Positions 34,643 to 48,733 are shown, counted from the stretch's first letter. The stretch is 64,000 nt of DNA from Pantoea vagans (GCF_001506165.1 NZ_CP011427.1:3782001-3846000); one strand, 5' to 3'. The notes: generated by a model not told the origin, from the letters alone. Numbers and translations are program-made.

Positions 34643-34666
34643 AAACGTTTAGACATCCAGATGCCC
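34643..34666. promoter_or_regulatory. Tandem MetJ boxes upstream of metA
   Basis: Three adjoining eight-base units, AAACGTTT, AGACATCC and AGATGCCC, resemble the met box AGACGTCT. Tandem met boxes are bound cooperatively by the MetJ repressor with SAM. They start 33 bases before the metA start codon. Confidence 0.75.
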
Positions 34667-34918
34667 GAGGTTAGCCTGGCATTAGGTGAATGTCGAGTCT
34701 TCATGCAGTTTATGAAAATGTTTCAGCTTAAAGCGAGATTTAAGAGGTGAATACGGCACTTTGCCCCGCATTTTGACCAAGTGGGTGCTGATCTTTATGC
34801 TTATTTTGCATATGTAGGAGGAGTACTGGAGGAGATTTAGCCACTGGTATTGGGGCTTTTAGGCTGGTTTGATCTTTTTCGTATCGAATTTAGTCTGCTT
34901 TCAGCGATCTGCAGACGT
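34667..34918. other. Gap between metA control region and the rRNA operon
   Basis: About 250 bases with no gene, repeat or site I can support beyond the metA upstream region. Confidence 0.3.
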
Positions 34919-34950
34919 AAAAAAGCCCTGAACTTTCGTTCAGGGCTTCT
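34919..34950 (-). terminator. rRNA operon terminator
   Basis: AAGCCCTGAA/TTCAGGGCTT with a CTTTCG loop, followed by a T run on the minus strand, 12 bases after the end of 5S. This is the usual rrn T1 form. Confidence 0.93.
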
Positions 34951-34961
34951 TCACTTGTTTG

Positions 34962-35081
34962 ATGCCTGGCAGTTCCCTACTCTCGCATGGGGAGACCCCA
35001 CACTACCATCGGCGCTACGGCGTTTCACTTCTGAGTTCGGCATGGGGTCAGGTGGGACCACCGCGCTAAAGCCGCCAGGCA
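34962..35081 (-). rRNA. rrf: 5S ribosomal RNA
   Basis: 120 bases beginning TGCCTGGCGGC and ending GCCAGGCAT on the minus strand, with the central ACCCCATGCCGAACTCAGAAG typical of enterobacterial 5S. It is the last gene of the operon. Confidence 0.97.
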
Positions 35082-35104
35082 AATCTGGTGTTCTGTCCTG
35101 TGTC

Positions 35105-35205
35105 TTTTACGCTGATGCGGCGTTGGCTGCGTTCGTGCTGCTCAGTCACATACTGATGTATGCTCCTTCACATCGTCTCGCTTGCCGCCTTGCTTCAGCG
35201 TAAAA
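35105..35205. repeat. MITE-like element in the 23S-5S spacer
   Basis: A 101-base element bounded by perfect 11-base inverted ends TTTTACGCTGA / TCAGCGTAAAA. On the minus strand its core reads GGAGCATACATCAGTATG followed by TGACTG, closely similar to the core of the element at 48756-48893. It has no coding capacity. It is transcribed within the rRNA precursor and would fold into a long hairpin next to 5S. Confidence 0.7.
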
Positions 35206-35305
35206 TCCTTCGGACTCATGTCCGCAGAACAAAACTAAATCTAAAATCCGGTGAACTAAGCTGAAAATCTACTTTGCGTCTCTTCAAAAACGCCTCTGGC
35301 GTTGT

Positions 35306-38211
<2,906 letters not shown>

Positions 38212-38338
38212 TCACAACCCACAGGCGTTTTACAACGCATGCAAGCTGCAAGCATTTGAGAGACTCGAACACATCGTAAATTTCATTCTTATTACGGAGA
38301 ATGAAAACGACGTGTCGTTTCAATTTTCAGCTTGTTCC

Positions 38339-38354
38339 GGATTGTTAAAGAGCA
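38339..38354 (-). promoter_or_regulatory. boxA antitermination site in the 16S-23S spacer
   Basis: The minus strand reads TGCTCTTTAACAATCC, the rrn boxA, between tRNA-Glu and 23S. NusB-NusE bind this RNA to prevent early termination. Confidence 0.85.
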
Positions 38355-38427
38355 ATATCTCAAACTCGACGTTACCGTCAGTTTTGAGATATTTCGTGGA
38401 GACACCTTTCACCTGTCACCAAGCAAG

Positions 38428-38502
38428 TGGCGTCCCCTAGGGGATTCGAACCCCTGTTGCCGCCGTGAAAGGGCGGAGTCCTAACCGCTAGACGAAGGGG
38501 AC
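38428..38502 (-). tRNA. tRNA-Glu (anticodon TTC)
   Basis: 75 bases from GTCCCC to GGGGACGCCA, with the CCA encoded. The anticodon arm is CGCCCTTTCACGGCG (TTC) and the T arm GGGGTTCGAATCCCC. It is the only tRNA in the 16S-23S spacer, as in E. coli rrnB, C, E and G. Confidence 0.98.
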
Positions 38503-38591
38503 ACATACATGTCACGACTTCGCAGCCGTCTTGCTCATTACTTTTCTATCAGACAATCTGTGTGAGCACTTCGCGGGAAAGTATCTTCAGG

Positions 38592-40131
<1,540 letters not shown>

Positions 40132-40280
40132 AAAGTTTGATTTGCTGCAACAAGTGCAGCGATGCTCATCTGTAAAACGTCATAATGAATTTCATTATGT
40201 GTTCACTCGTGAGACTTGATATTTTTTACGTCCGGAGACGTTGATATCAATCCTGCGAGTGCCCACACAGATTGTCTGAT

Positions 40281-40295
40281 AAATTGTTAAAGAGC
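40281..40295 (-). promoter_or_regulatory. boxA in the rRNA leader
   Basis: The minus strand reads GCTCTTTAACAATTT, 150 bases before mature 16S, downstream of P2. Confidence 0.85.
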
Positions 40296-40335
40296 GGTGC
40301 AATCAGCGCCTTAAGCTGCTGTTGCGAGGTGGCGT

Positions 40336-40363
40336 ATATTACGCTTTCCTCCTTCAGAGTCAA
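40336..40363 (-). promoter_or_regulatory. rRNA promoter P2
   Basis: TTGACT (40358-40363) and TAATAT (40336-40341) on the minus strand, 16 bases apart, upstream of the leader boxA. Confidence 0.85.
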
Positions 40364-40461
40364 ACACTTTTTTCAGCGTTTTTCATCTGGCGGAAGTTCT
40401 TATCGAAGCTTCCTGTCGACACCGCACTTCGTAAACCGTTGTGCCGTCTCGATGGATGCGC

Positions 40462-40489
40462 ATTATAGGGAGTTGTTCGCAGCGCGCAA
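40462..40489 (-). promoter_or_regulatory. rRNA promoter P1
   Basis: TTGCGC (40484-40489) and TATAAT (40462-40467) on the minus strand with the 16-base spacing and the GC-rich discriminator GCGCATC typical of rrn P1, the growth-rate and ppGpp-controlled promoter. The A/T-rich stretch upstream (about 40491-40515) fits an UP element. Confidence 0.85.
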
Positions 40490-40606
40490 CCGCTAAATTC
40501 AATAAAAACAACTGTTCGCTGCATTCCACAGCAAAACCCCGCCTTATACCCACTTACACACAATGTTATCCACATTCATAGGCACAACTGAATTTAGGCG
40601 AGCATC

Positions 40607-40628
40607 ACGCAAACGTTTTCGCTACAAT
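40607..40628 (+). promoter_or_regulatory. PurR operator and -10 box of purHD
   Basis: ACGCAAACGTTTTCGC (40607-40622) is a one-base variant of the PurR operator ACGCAAACGTTTGCGT core, followed at once by TACAAT as -10 box (40623-40628). A bound repressor would block the promoter. Confidence 0.8.
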
Positions 40629-40759
40629 GCCCGGCGACGTCAAGGATGCCCCTTTTGGGGCGTTACATGAAGCAGGTGTTCTCTTCTATATAGAAGGAAA
40701 CGCTAAGCTTGATGTAACGCTCTTATTTATGCGAAACAAAGCCAAGGGATAAAACCACC

Positions 40760-42349
40760 ATGCAACAACGTCGTCCTGTACGCCGCGCGCTACTCAGTGT
40801 CTCTGATAAAGCCGGTATCCTCGAATTTGCTCAGGCACTCTCCAGCCGTGGTGTTGAGCTGCTCTCCACAGGTGGTACTGCTCGCCTGCTGGCAGATGCG
40901 GGCCTGCCCGTTACTGAAGTTTCTGACTACACCGGTTTCCCGGAAATGATGGATGGACGCGTCAAAACGCTGCACCCGAAAGTGCATGGCGGCATTTTAG
41001 GCCGTCGCGGCACCGACGATGCGATCATGTCCGAACATGCTATCAGCCCAATCGATATGGTTGTCGTCAACCTTTACCCCTTCGCCCAGACCGTTGCTAA
41101 AGCGGGTTGCACCCTGGAAGACGCCGTAGAGAACATCGATATCGGTGGTCCAACTATGGTGCGCTCCGCGGCGAAGAACCATATAGACGTCGCGATTGTG
41201 GTGAAGAGCAGCGACTACGAGGCCATCATTGCCGAGCTGGACGCTAACGAAAACTCTCTGACGCTGGACACCCGTTTTGATCTGGCCATCAAAGCGTTCG
41301 AACACACCGCCGCTTACGACAGCATGATTGCCAACTACTTCGGTAGCCTGGTCCCGGCTTATCACAGCGACAGCAAAGAACCAGCCGGCCGCTTCCCACG
41401 CACCATGAACCTAAACTTCATCAAGAAGCAGGACATGCGTTACGGTGAGAACAGCCATCAGGATGCTGCTTTCTATATAGAAGAGAATGTAGCGGAAGCT
41501 TCCGTTGCTACCGCAGAACAAGTTCAAGGCAAAGCGCTCTCCTATAACAACATCGCGGATACCGATGCTGCGCTGGAATGCGTTAAAGAGTTTGACGAAC
41601 CTGCTTGTGTCATCGTGAAACATGCGAACCCATGCGGCGTTGCCGTAGGTGGTTCCATTCTTGATGCGTACGAGCGTGCCTACAAAACAGACCCAACGTC
41701 AGCCTTCGGCGGCATCATCGCTTTCAACCGCGAGCTGGATGAAGCCACCGCGCAAGCGATTATCAGCCGTCAGTTCGTGGAAGTGATCATCGCACCTTCT
41801 GCTAGCGAAGCAGCACTGAAAGTAACCGCGGCTAAGCAGAATGTACGCGTTCTGGTCTGTGGCCAGTGGCAGGGCCGTGTTGCCGCACTGGACTTCAAAC
41901 GTGTTAACGGTGGCCTGCTGGTGCAGGATCGCGATCTTGGGATGGTGGATGCCAGCCAACTCCGCGTGGTGACCAAGCGTCAGCCAAGCGAGCAAGAGCT
42001 GCGTGATGCCCTGTTCTGCTGGAAGGTCGCTAAGTTCGTTAAATCCAACGCCATTGTGTATGCGCGTGACAATATGACCATCGGTATCGGCGCTGGCCAA
42101 ATGAGCCGTGTTTACTCTGCCAAAATCGCTGGCATTAAAGCCGGTGACGAAGGTCTGGAAGTCAAAGGTTCTGCCATGGCCTCAGATGCGTTCTTCCCGT
42201 TCCGCGACGGTATCGATGCGGCAGCGGCAGTGGGTATCTCATGTGTGATTCAGCCTGGCGGTTCTATTCGTGATGACGAAGTCATTGCCGCCGCCGATGA
42301 ACACGGCATTGCCATGATCTTCACCGACATGCGTCACTTCCGCCATTAA
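40760..42349 (+). CDS. purH: Bifunctional AICAR formyltransferase / IMP cyclohydrolase
   Basis: Catalyses the last two steps of IMP synthesis. The 529 residues match E. coli PurH in length. The N-terminal IMP cyclohydrolase (MGS-like) domain covers about 1-200 ([62 protein letters not shown]). The AICAR formyltransferase follows ([35 protein letters not shown]). The ATG follows AAGGGA at a usual spacing. It is the first gene of purHD, divergent from the rRNA operon and behind a PurR site. Confidence 0.98.
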   Translation: MQQRRPVRRALLSVSDKAGILEFAQALSSRGVELLSTGGTARLLADAGLPVTEVSDYTGFPEMMDGRVKTLHPKVHGGILGRRGTDDAIMSEHAISPIDMVVVNLYPFAQTVAKAGCTLEDAVENIDIGGPTMVRSAAKNHIDVAIVVKSSDYEAIIAELDANENSLTLDTRFDLAIKAFEHTAAYDSMIANYFGSLVPAYHSDSKEPAGRFPRTMNLNFIKKQDMRYGENSHQDAAFYIEENVAEASVATAEQVQGKALSYNNIADTDAALECVKEFDEPACVIVKHANPCGVAVGGSILDAYERAYKTDPTSAFGGIIAFNRELDEATAQAIISRQFVEVIIAPSASEAALKVTAAKQNVRVLVCGQWQGRVAALDFKRVNGGLLVQDRDLGMVDASQLRVVTKRQPSEQELRDALFCWKVAKFVKSNAIVYARDNMTIGIGAGQMSRVYSAKIAGIKAGDEGLEVKGSAMASDAFFPFRDGIDAAAAVGISCVIQPGGSIRDDEVIAAADEHGIAMIFTDMRHFRH

Positions 42350-42367
42350 TCCTCTGGAGCTGTAAAG

Positions 42368-43648
42368 ATGAAAATTTTAGTGATTGGTAATGGCGGACGT
42401 GAACACGCGCTGGCATGGAAGGCTGCACAGTCACCACTGGCTGAAACGGTGTTTGTGGCACCGGGCAATGCAGGTACCGCACTGGAACCTGCATTACAGA
42501 ACGTAGCGATCAGCGCCACCGATGTGCCTGCGCTGTTGGCCTTTGCCCAGCAAGAAAACATCGATCTGACCATTGTGGGTCCCGAAGCTCCGCTGGTCAT
42601 TGGTGTCGTGGATGCCTTCCGCGCTGCAGGTCTGAAGATCTTTGGCCCGACTCAGGCTGCCGCCCAATTAGAAGGCTCTAAAGCTTTCACCAAGGATTTC
42701 CTGGCGCGCCAGCAGATCCCAACTGCCGAATACCAGAACTTTACCGAAGTTGAGCCTGCGCTGGCTTACCTGCGTGAGAAAGGCGCACCGATCGTCATCA
42801 AAGCTGACGGCTTAGCCGCGGGCAAAGGCGTTATCGTTGCGATGGAACTGGCTGAAGCTGAAGCCGCCGTGCAGGACATGCTGGCAGGCAACGCCTTTGG
42901 CGATGCAGGCCACCGTATTGTGATTGAAGAGTTCCTTGACGGCGAAGAAGCCAGTTTCATCGTGATGGTCGATGGTGACAACGTACTGCCAATGGCCACC
43001 AGCCAGGATCACAAACGTGTAGGCGATGGTGATACCGGTCCAAACACCGGCGGTATGGGGGCTTACTCACCTGCTCCGGTCGTCACCGATGAGATCCACC
43101 AACGCGTGATGGATCAGATCATCTGGCCAACCGTGAACGGCATGAAAGCGGAAGGCAACACCTATACCGGTTTCCTGTATGCAGGTCTGATGATCGACAA
43201 AGCCGGCCAGCCGAAAGTGATCGAATTCAACTGCCGCTTTGGCGATCCAGAGACTCAGCCGATCATGCTGCGCTTGCAGTCAGACCTGGTTGAGCTGTGC
43301 CTGGCTGCGGTGGATGGCAAGCTGGATAAGCAGACCTCACAATGGGATCCGCGCCCATCGCTGGGTGTAGTTCTGGCTGCTGGCGGTTATCCTGCTGACT
43401 ACAAAACTGGCGATCAAATTCACGGTCTGCCGTTGGAAGAAGTGCCGGATGGCAAAGTCTTCCATGCGGGCACAACGATGAAGGATGACGTAGTGGTCAC
43501 TAACGGTGGTCGCGTACTCTGTGTCACCGCACTCGGTGAAGATGTGGCAGCGGCGCAGAAGAATGCCTATGCCTTAGCGCAACATATTTCCTGGGATGGC
43601 AGCTTCTGCCGTAAAGATATCGGTTACCGCGCGATCAACCGCAAGTAA
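42368..43648 (+). CDS. purD: Phosphoribosylamine-glycine ligase
   Basis: Joins glycine to phosphoribosylamine using ATP, the second step of purine synthesis. The 426 residues show the N-domain MKILVIGNGGREHALAWK, the ATP-grasp domain (PIVIKADGLAAGKGVIVA, EEFLDGEEASFIVMVDG) and the family signature RFGDPETQPIMLRL. It starts 18 bases after purH in a CTGGAG-preceded ATG, the normal purHD operon. E. coli has the zraPSR genes between yjaH and purHD; here purD and yjaH are direct neighbours. Confidence 0.98.
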   Translation: MKILVIGNGGREHALAWKAAQSPLAETVFVAPGNAGTALEPALQNVAISATDVPALLAFAQQENIDLTIVGPEAPLVIGVVDAFRAAGLKIFGPTQAAAQLEGSKAFTKDFLARQQIPTAEYQNFTEVEPALAYLREKGAPIVIKADGLAAGKGVIVAMELAEAEAAVQDMLAGNAFGDAGHRIVIEEFLDGEEASFIVMVDGDNVLPMATSQDHKRVGDGDTGPNTGGMGAYSPAPVVTDEIHQRVMDQIIWPTVNGMKAEGNTYTGFLYAGLMIDKAGQPKVIEFNCRFGDPETQPIMLRLQSDLVELCLAAVDGKLDKQTSQWDPRPSLGVVLAAGGYPADYKTGDQIHGLPLEEVPDGKVFHAGTTMKDDVVVTNGGRVLCVTALGEDVAAAQKNAYALAQHISWDGSFCRKDIGYRAINRK

Positions 43649-43654
43649 TCGGGT

Positions 43655-43674
43655 GGGCGGTCGCAAGGCCGCCC
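43655..43674. terminator. Hairpin between purD and yjaH
   Basis: GGGCGG/CCGCCC with an eight-base loop in the 27-base gap between convergent stops. It is followed on the plus strand by CCTAAAAATC only, so termination is likely but not certain. Confidence 0.5.
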
Positions 43675-43675
43675 C

Positions 43676-44341
43676 CTAAAAATCACTCTCTCTCGGCTGC
43701 CAGCTGCACTCATCTTCTGGCGTTGCCCGCAAAAGCTGTACCCCTTCCGGCGCTTCTAACCATGACACCATTAACGGCTGCGGCTGGCTCTGTTGCTGCT
43801 GATTCAAGGTGCTGAGGGTTTCACTATCAAAAGGTGCATTAAGGGTTTTACCGTCGCAGTCACGCACTTGCGTGCCGCCTAACCAGTGCCCCTGGCTCAG
43901 CAACACACGGCCACTCAGCAAAGCGTTACTCTGCTCCAACATGCGCTGTGCGTCGAAACGATAGAGCTCAATGCTATCGCCGCTCACCGCTTCACGCCGC
44001 CCCGCCAACTGGCGCTGCATAAAGTTAAGATTACCGAGTGAGTCGAAACGCAGCGTAACATCATCCGGCTGCGTGCCCGCCACGCGTCGCTCTACGCTGG
44101 CCAGTTTATTCTGCTGCCAGTTGTAGTCGGTGGTCTCCATGGCATCGCCATTGAAGGGGGTGTAGACGGTACGAATATGGATAGCTTGATGGTCGCTATT
44201 TTTGCGCCAGATGCGCACAGTGCCGCGATCGGCTAAATAGCCACTCGCCGTAAAGGCAGGAAGATCAGGAGTTGTGCTACAGCCCGTGAGCAGCGCACCG
44301 AGAAACAGGGCGCAGACGCGCTGAGTAATCGTGTTCAGCAT
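43676..44341 (-). CDS. yjaH: DUF1481 lipoprotein YjaH
   Basis: A lipoprotein of unknown function. The ATG at 44341 is chosen, with GGGGC five bases before it, over an in-frame TTG at 44359. It gives 221 residues with the lipobox LLTGC in the signal peptide. The mature part starts STTPDLPAFTASGYLADRGTVRIWRKN, very like E. coli YjaH. Position next to hupA on the same strand is conserved, but the hupA terminator separates them. Confidence 0.85.
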   Translation of the reverse strand: MLNTITQRVCALFLGALLTGCSTTPDLPAFTASGYLADRGTVRIWRKNSDHQAIHIRTVYTPFNGDAMETTDYNWQQNKLASVERRVAGTQPDDVTLRFDSLGNLNFMQRQLAGRREAVSGDSIELYRFDAQRMLEQSNALLSGRVLLSQGHWLGGTQVRDCDGKTLNAPFDSETLSTLNQQQQSQPQPLMVSWLEAPEGVQLLRATPEDECSWQPRESDF

Positions 44342-44357
44342 GACAGGCCCCAGTAAC

Positions 44358-44386
44358 AAAAAGGGGCATTGACGCCCCTCTTTTAA
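44358..44386 (-). terminator. hupA terminator
   Basis: AGGGGC/GCCCCT stem with an ATTGA-type loop, flanked by A and T runs on both sides, 25 bases after the hupA stop on the minus strand. Confidence 0.88.
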
Positions 44387-44410
44387 AGCTTAAACCGCGA
44401 TGCGGAAAAC

Positions 44411-44683
44411 TTACTTAACAGCGTCTTTCAGAGCTTTACCAGAGACGAATGCTGGCACGTTAGCTGCAGCAATTTTGATCTCTTTACCAGTCTGTGGGTT
44501 ACGACCGGTACGCTCTGCGCGGTGGTTCACTTTAAAAGTACCAAAACCAACCAGTTGTACAGCATCACCTTCTTTCAGAGACTCAGTGATCGCAGCCAGG
44601 GTAGATTCCAGCGCAGCTTTAGCCTGGGTTTTTGACAGGTCAGCTTTCTCTGCGATCACATCAATCAGTTGAGTCTTGTTCAT
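44411..44683 (-). CDS. hupA: DNA-binding protein HU, alpha subunit
   Basis: A 90-residue nucleoid protein that bends DNA as HU dimers. The sequence differs from E. coli HU-alpha at only about one position from memory ([20 protein letters not shown] against ...AEKAELSKTQ). The DNA-binding arm with the intercalating proline reads [12 protein letters not shown]. The ATG follows AAGGATAA. Order yjaG-hupA-yjaH is as in E. coli. Confidence 0.98.
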   Translation of the reverse strand: MNKTQLIDVIAEKADLSKTQAKAALESTLAAITESLKEGDAVQLVGFGTFKVNHRAERTGRNPQTGKEIKIAAANVPAFVSGKALKDAVK

Positions 44684-44871
44684 AAGTTATCCTTAAAGTG
44701 TATTTATCGCTTGCTAAGCAACGAGTGCGAGGGAAAAGCCATATTCTGGCACTCTTCAGCCTGCACGCAAAGATAGCCACAATTTTCAGCCCCCCAAATG
44801 TAGACCAGACAGGGGGCTGATGTGAAGCCTCCAGGCGCGGTAATTCGGGCCTGAAGTCACGTTTTCTCGCC

Positions 44872-45462
44872 TTATTGCTGAAAAAGTATACCGATGTTAC
44901 TGATTCCCGCTTCGCGCAGGTCAGAACGTAACCCCTTAATCAGCTCCAGGTCGCGCTCCTCGCAGTCTGCCAGCAGGCGAAAAATCTCCCACTGCAGATC
45001 CCATTCATCAATGACAGCCTGATTTTCGCGCAGCTCCGCATCGGTCATTTCACGACCGGCCTGGGTCATTTCCAGGATAGCCACGGTGGTGATCGACGTA
45101 CGGCTGACTTCGATGGCGTGCTCCAGCGTTTCACCACTCAGCAATGCATGCAGCATTTCACTCAGGGCTACGCAGGCGTCAATCGCTGGATGAACGCCGT
45201 AGACATCAAAATCATCACCATCTGGAATCGCAGCTTCCAGCTTTTCCAGTTGGCTGTCGAAGTTGATCTTGGCGTCTTTCACCGTCAGGCTTTCCCAGAC
45301 AAGATCCAGGATGCGACGATAGAGCTGCGGGTCGGCAAATTCAGTCTGCTGACAGAAGGCCCAGTAGTTAGGGAACATCCGCTCGCACAGACAGGCCATA
45401 AAGGTCATATGCTGCCAGCTTTCCAGCTTAGCCAGACGCAAATGGACGGGGTTCTGTAACAT
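44872..45462 (-). CDS. yjaG: DUF416 protein YjaG
   Basis: A conserved cytoplasmic protein of unknown function, 196 residues from the ATG at 45462 (MLQNPVHLRLAKLESWQH), the E. coli start; the open frame also allows a TTG one codon earlier. Family blocks are FMACLCERMFPNYWAFCQQT, VKDAKINFDSQLEKLEAAIP, HPAIDACVALSEM and SRTSITTVAILEMTQAGREM. It follows nfi after 61 bases on the same strand. Confidence 0.93.
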   Translation of the reverse strand: MLQNPVHLRLAKLESWQHMTFMACLCERMFPNYWAFCQQTEFADPQLYRRILDLVWESLTVKDAKINFDSQLEKLEAAIPDGDDFDVYGVHPAIDACVALSEMLHALLSGETLEHAIEVSRTSITTVAILEMTQAGREMTDAELRENQAVIDEWDLQWEIFRLLADCEERDLELIKGLRSDLREAGISNIGILFQQ

Positions 45463-45523
45463 CAACTTACTCTCAATAGGTTAGCTGGCGGCAGTGTACC
45501 GCAAAAGCCGCGCGCAAACAGCG

Positions 45524-46192
45524 TTAACGCGCATTTTGCCAACGTAGAAATGCCGAACGGTTCGACGCCACCGCATCGGCCCAACGCGTAGGCTCAGGTA
45601 AACGATAGCCAGCCGTGCACAATTCGACCCAATGCAGCGCACTCGCCAGGCTAATCCGATGCCCGGTAGAAACGAACAGTGGATTACAGCGCGCCTTACT
45701 GCGCCACACCCAACCAATCTGCTCGCTTTTATCCATCAACGGTTGGCAGCTACCCGGCTCAGGGTCCAGTTCGGCAAATTGACCGCACAGCCGTTTCTTG
45801 GCCACGCCAATGGTTGGCACATCCACCAGCAAGCCAAAATGGGCGGCAACGCCAAGCCGACGCGGATGAGAAATACCATGACCATCGACGAATAAGAGAT
45901 CGGGTTGATACGTGAGTTGCTGCCAGGCGGCCTGTAGCGCAGGCACTTCGCGGAATGATAAGAAGCCAGGTATATACGGCATGATGGTTTCAATACGCGC
46001 GATGCGATGTTCAACCAACTGTAATGAAGGATATTCCAATACCACCAGCGCGGCGCGCGTAACGGCGCCTTCCTGCTCAAAACCGACGTCTGCACCGGCA
46101 ATGTAGCGTGGCGGCAGGATGTCAAAATCATCCTGCCGCACAACCTCAGCAGCGCGCTGTAGCTGTTCAGCCCGAAGCGCAGCTAAATCCAT
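45524..46192 (-). CDS. nfi: Endonuclease V
   Basis: Cuts DNA near deaminated bases such as hypoxanthine. The 222 residues carry the expected catalytic set: Asp35 in YIAGADVGF, Tyr73 and Glu82 in [12 protein letters not shown], and Asp103 in [14 protein letters not shown]. It starts two bases after the hemE stop, so the two are probably co-transcribed. Order hemE-nfi-yjaG-hupA is the E. coli one. Confidence 0.96.
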   Translation of the reverse strand: MDLAALRAEQLQRAAEVVRQDDFDILPPRYIAGADVGFEQEGAVTRAALVVLEYPSLQLVEHRIARIETIMPYIPGFLSFREVPALQAAWQQLTYQPDLLFVDGHGISHPRRLGVAAHFGLLVDVPTIGVAKKRLCGQFAELDPEPGSCQPLMDKSEQIGWVWRSKARCNPLFVSTGHRISLASALHWVELCTAGYRLPEPTRWADAVASNRSAFLRWQNAR

Positions 46193-46194
46193 GC

Positions 46195-47262
46195 TTAGCC
46201 CTGATGGTAAGGGCGTGACAGGCGGTGTACTGCTTCTACAAAGGCACCCGCGTGTTCAGGTGGTACATCGGGGTGAATACCATGGCCGAGGTTAAACACG
46301 TGGCCTTCACCTTTACCGAAGTCTTCCAGAATACCTGCGACTTCCTGCTCGATACGCGCTGGCGGCGCATACAACATGGAAGGATCCATATTGCCCTGCA
46401 GCGCCACTTTGTCACCCACACGACGGCGTGCATCAGCAATATCAGTGGTCCAGTCCAGACCCAGCGCATCACAACCGGTTGCCGCTATCGCTTCCAACCA
46501 CTGTCCGCCGCCTTTGGTGAACAGCGTAATCGGTACACGACGACCTTCATTTTCGTGCAGCACGCTATCAACGATTTTATGCATGTAATACAGCGAGAAC
46601 TCGCGATAATCACGCCCCGTCAACACACCGCCCCAAGTATCAAATACCATGACCGACTGAGCACCGGCTTTGATCTGGGCGTTTAGATACAGAATGACGC
46701 TGTCAGCCAGCTTATCGAGCAACTTGTGCAGCGTTTGTGGCTCGGCATACATCATCTTTTTGATTTTGGTGAAGGCTTTGCTGCTACCGCCTTCAACCAT
46801 ATAGGTTGCCAGCGTCCACGGGCTGCCAGAGAAACCAATCAGCGGGACTTCGCCTTTAAGGTTGTAACGAATGGTACGCACCGCGTTCATCACGTATCCC
46901 AGTTCCTGCTCGGGATCGGGAATCGGCAGCTTATCGACATCTGCGCGGCAAGTAATAGGATTGGAGAAACGCGGGCCTTCACCCGTTTCAAAATAGAGCC
47001 CCAGCCCCATCGCATCGGGAATGGTCAAAATATCGCTGAAGAGGATCGCCGCATCCAGCGCATAACGACGCAGCGGCTGCAACGTGACTTCACACGCCAG
47101 CTCCGCATTCTTACACAGCGACATAAAATCACCGGCCTCAGCGCGCGTGGCTTTGTACTCCGGTAAATAACGCCCGGCTTGTCGCATCATCCACACCGGT
47201 GTGACATCTACCGGCTGGCGTAACAGGGCGCGCAGATAACGATCGTTCTTCAGTTCACTCAT
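46195..47262 (-). CDS. hemE: Uroporphyrinogen decarboxylase
   Basis: Converts uroporphyrinogen III to coproporphyrinogen III in heme synthesis. The 355 residues start at the ATG at 47262 ([19 protein letters not shown]), five codons inside the open frame, to agree with E. coli (354 residues) and with GAGAG seven bases before. Active-site signatures are [15 protein letters not shown] and [17 protein letters not shown]. The catalytic Asp is in [18 protein letters not shown]. Confidence 0.97.
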   Translation of the reverse strand: MSELKNDRYLRALLRQPVDVTPVWMMRQAGRYLPEYKATRAEAGDFMSLCKNAELACEVTLQPLRRYALDAAILFSDILTIPDAMGLGLYFETGEGPRFSNPITCRADVDKLPIPDPEQELGYVMNAVRTIRYNLKGEVPLIGFSGSPWTLATYMVEGGSSKAFTKIKKMMYAEPQTLHKLLDKLADSVILYLNAQIKAGAQSVMVFDTWGGVLTGRDYREFSLYYMHKIVDSVLHENEGRRVPITLFTKGGGQWLEAIAATGCDALGLDWTTDIADARRRVGDKVALQGNMDPSMLYAPPARIEQEVAGILEDFGKGEGHVFNLGHGIHPDVPPEHAGAFVEAVHRLSRPYHQG

Positions 47263-47301
47263 AATGGGCTCTCTCATGCTAAGGCCGCCAGTGTAGCATT
47301 T

Positions 47302-48075
47302 TCACGAGGCGCTGGCGCGGCACAGGGCAACGGTATCTTCAATCAAACGACGGGCCACCGTCCCCGCCGGGGGTAACAGCGGAAGATCGTCATAGCGATA
47401 CCAGCCCGCATCCAGTAACTCTTTACCATCGTGCTGCAACTCGCCGCCTTCGTATTCCGCCATAAACGCCATCATCAGAGAGTGCGGGAATGGCCACGGC
47501 TGTGAAGTGACATAACGGACGTTCTTGACCCGCACATTACTCTCCTCCATCACCTCTCGCGCCACGGCCTGCTCCAGCGTCTCTCCAACCTCAACGAAGC
47601 CAGCTAATACTGTGTAAATGCTGTTGCGGTGACGCGCATGATTGGCGAGCAATATCTCATCGCCTCGACGAATCGCCACGATTATGCAGGGAGCAATTTG
47701 TGGGTAATAGCGCTCACGGCAGTGGTGGCACAGGCAGGCAAATTCGCGTTTACTGAGATGCATTTCATGCCCACAGTAACCACACCAGCGATGGGAACGG
47801 TAGAACTCCGCCAGTTGTACACCGCGCCCAGCAATCTGGAACAAGCCGACATCTTCGTCGATAAGCTGGCGAACAGAGGCCATATTGTCAGGGCGTGATT
47901 CACGCACCAACCAGACATTTTCACCCTGCCATTCGCCAATCAATATGCCCGCGCTACCCACTAAGCCAAAATCGCTCGATAAGCCATGCGGCAGCTCACC
48001 TTGCGGCAACCAAAGTTTTTGCTCATGGCTGACAATCCACCAGCCAGCGTCTACGCTTGAGATCTCACGTTGCAT
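47302..48075 (-). CDS. nudC: NAD-capped RNA / NADH pyrophosphatase NudC
   Basis: Removes NAD caps from RNA and hydrolyses NADH. The ATG at 48075 gives 257 residues, the E. coli length, starting [13 protein letters not shown]. The zinc site is Cys98, Cys101, Cys116 and Cys119. The Nudix box spans residues 159-181: [23 protein letters not shown]. The glycine normally at position 180 is Asn here (codon AAT), whereas E. coli has Gly. The NudC marker [11 protein letters not shown] follows the box. It is divergent from rsd and upstream of hemE. Confidence 0.95.
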   Translation of the reverse strand: MQREISSVDAGWWIVSHEQKLWLPQGELPHGLSSDFGLVGSAGILIGEWQGENVWLVRESRPDNMASVRQLIDEDVGLFQIAGRGVQLAEFYRSHRWCGYCGHEMHLSKREFACLCHHCRERYYPQIAPCIIVAIRRGDEILLANHARHRNSIYTVLAGFVEVGETLEQAVAREVMEESNVRVKNVRYVTSQPWPFPHSLMMAFMAEYEGGELQHDGKELLDAGWYRYDDLPLLPPAGTVARRLIEDTVALCRASAS

Positions 48076-48162
48076 CTTATTCGTTGTCCTTAGCGTCAAA
48101 TGGCACGCTGAATCCTGATGTTAAGTGTCGAATAAACAACTATAACTCACTTGGAGCCCCAT

Positions 48163-48669
48163 ATGCTGACCCAGTTAGATGACCTGACAGAGCGTGTAGG
48201 TGGCGGTAATGAATTAGTCGACACTTGGTTGCGCGCCCGTCGACAGTTGCTCGTCACGTATTACGAGTTAATTGGCATAAAGCCGAATAAAGATGCGCTT
48301 TCAGCGCTGGATGAACAGGCACTGGATGCGTTTTGCCACAATCTGGTGGATTACCTCTCCACCGGGCATTTCAGTATTTACGAACGCATCATCAACGAAA
48401 TGCAAGGTGACAGCCCGTTAATTGCCGCGTCTCAGATCTACCCCGCACTCGAGGCCAACACCGATAGCATCATGCAGCTGTATGACAGCCATCTTCAGCA
48501 AGCCATCAATGATGATAACTGTGTTGAGTTTCAGAAGGCGCTCTCCGAAGTGGGTGAAGTACTGGAGTCACGTTTTACGCTGGAGGATAAACTGGTAAAA
48601 CTGGCCTGGGATAACCAGCTGGCAAGCGTTCCGGTCGCCAATGAGAGCCCCATTGCACGTCCTGCTTAA
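48163..48669 (+). CDS. rsd: Anti-sigma-70 factor Rsd
   Basis: Binds sigma-70 in stationary phase and shifts RNA polymerase to other sigma factors. The 168 residues from the ATG at 48163 (MLTQLDDLTERVGGGNELVDTWL) match E. coli Rsd over its length, including YYELIGIKPNKD, VDYLSTGHFSIYERI, and RFTLEDKLVKLA at the sigma contact end. GGAG lies six bases before this ATG; the frame is open four codons earlier. The C-terminal tail after residue 150 is longer than in E. coli. Confidence 0.95.
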   Translation: MLTQLDDLTERVGGGNELVDTWLRARRQLLVTYYELIGIKPNKDALSALDEQALDAFCHNLVDYLSTGHFSIYERIINEMQGDSPLIAASQIYPALEANTDSIMQLYDSHLQQAINDDNCVEFQKALSEVGEVLESRFTLEDKLVKLAWDNQLASVPVANESPIARPA

Positions 48670-48700
48670 CCCCGAAAGATGTAAAAGGCTTGTTATTCCG

Positions 48701-48733
48701 AAAAAGCCCTCTTATGCTGAATGGGCTTTTTTA
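48701..48733 (+). terminator. rsd terminator
   Basis: AAAAGCCC/GGGCTTTT stem with a 13-base loop, followed by TTATT, 32 bases after the rsd stop. Confidence 0.8.
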
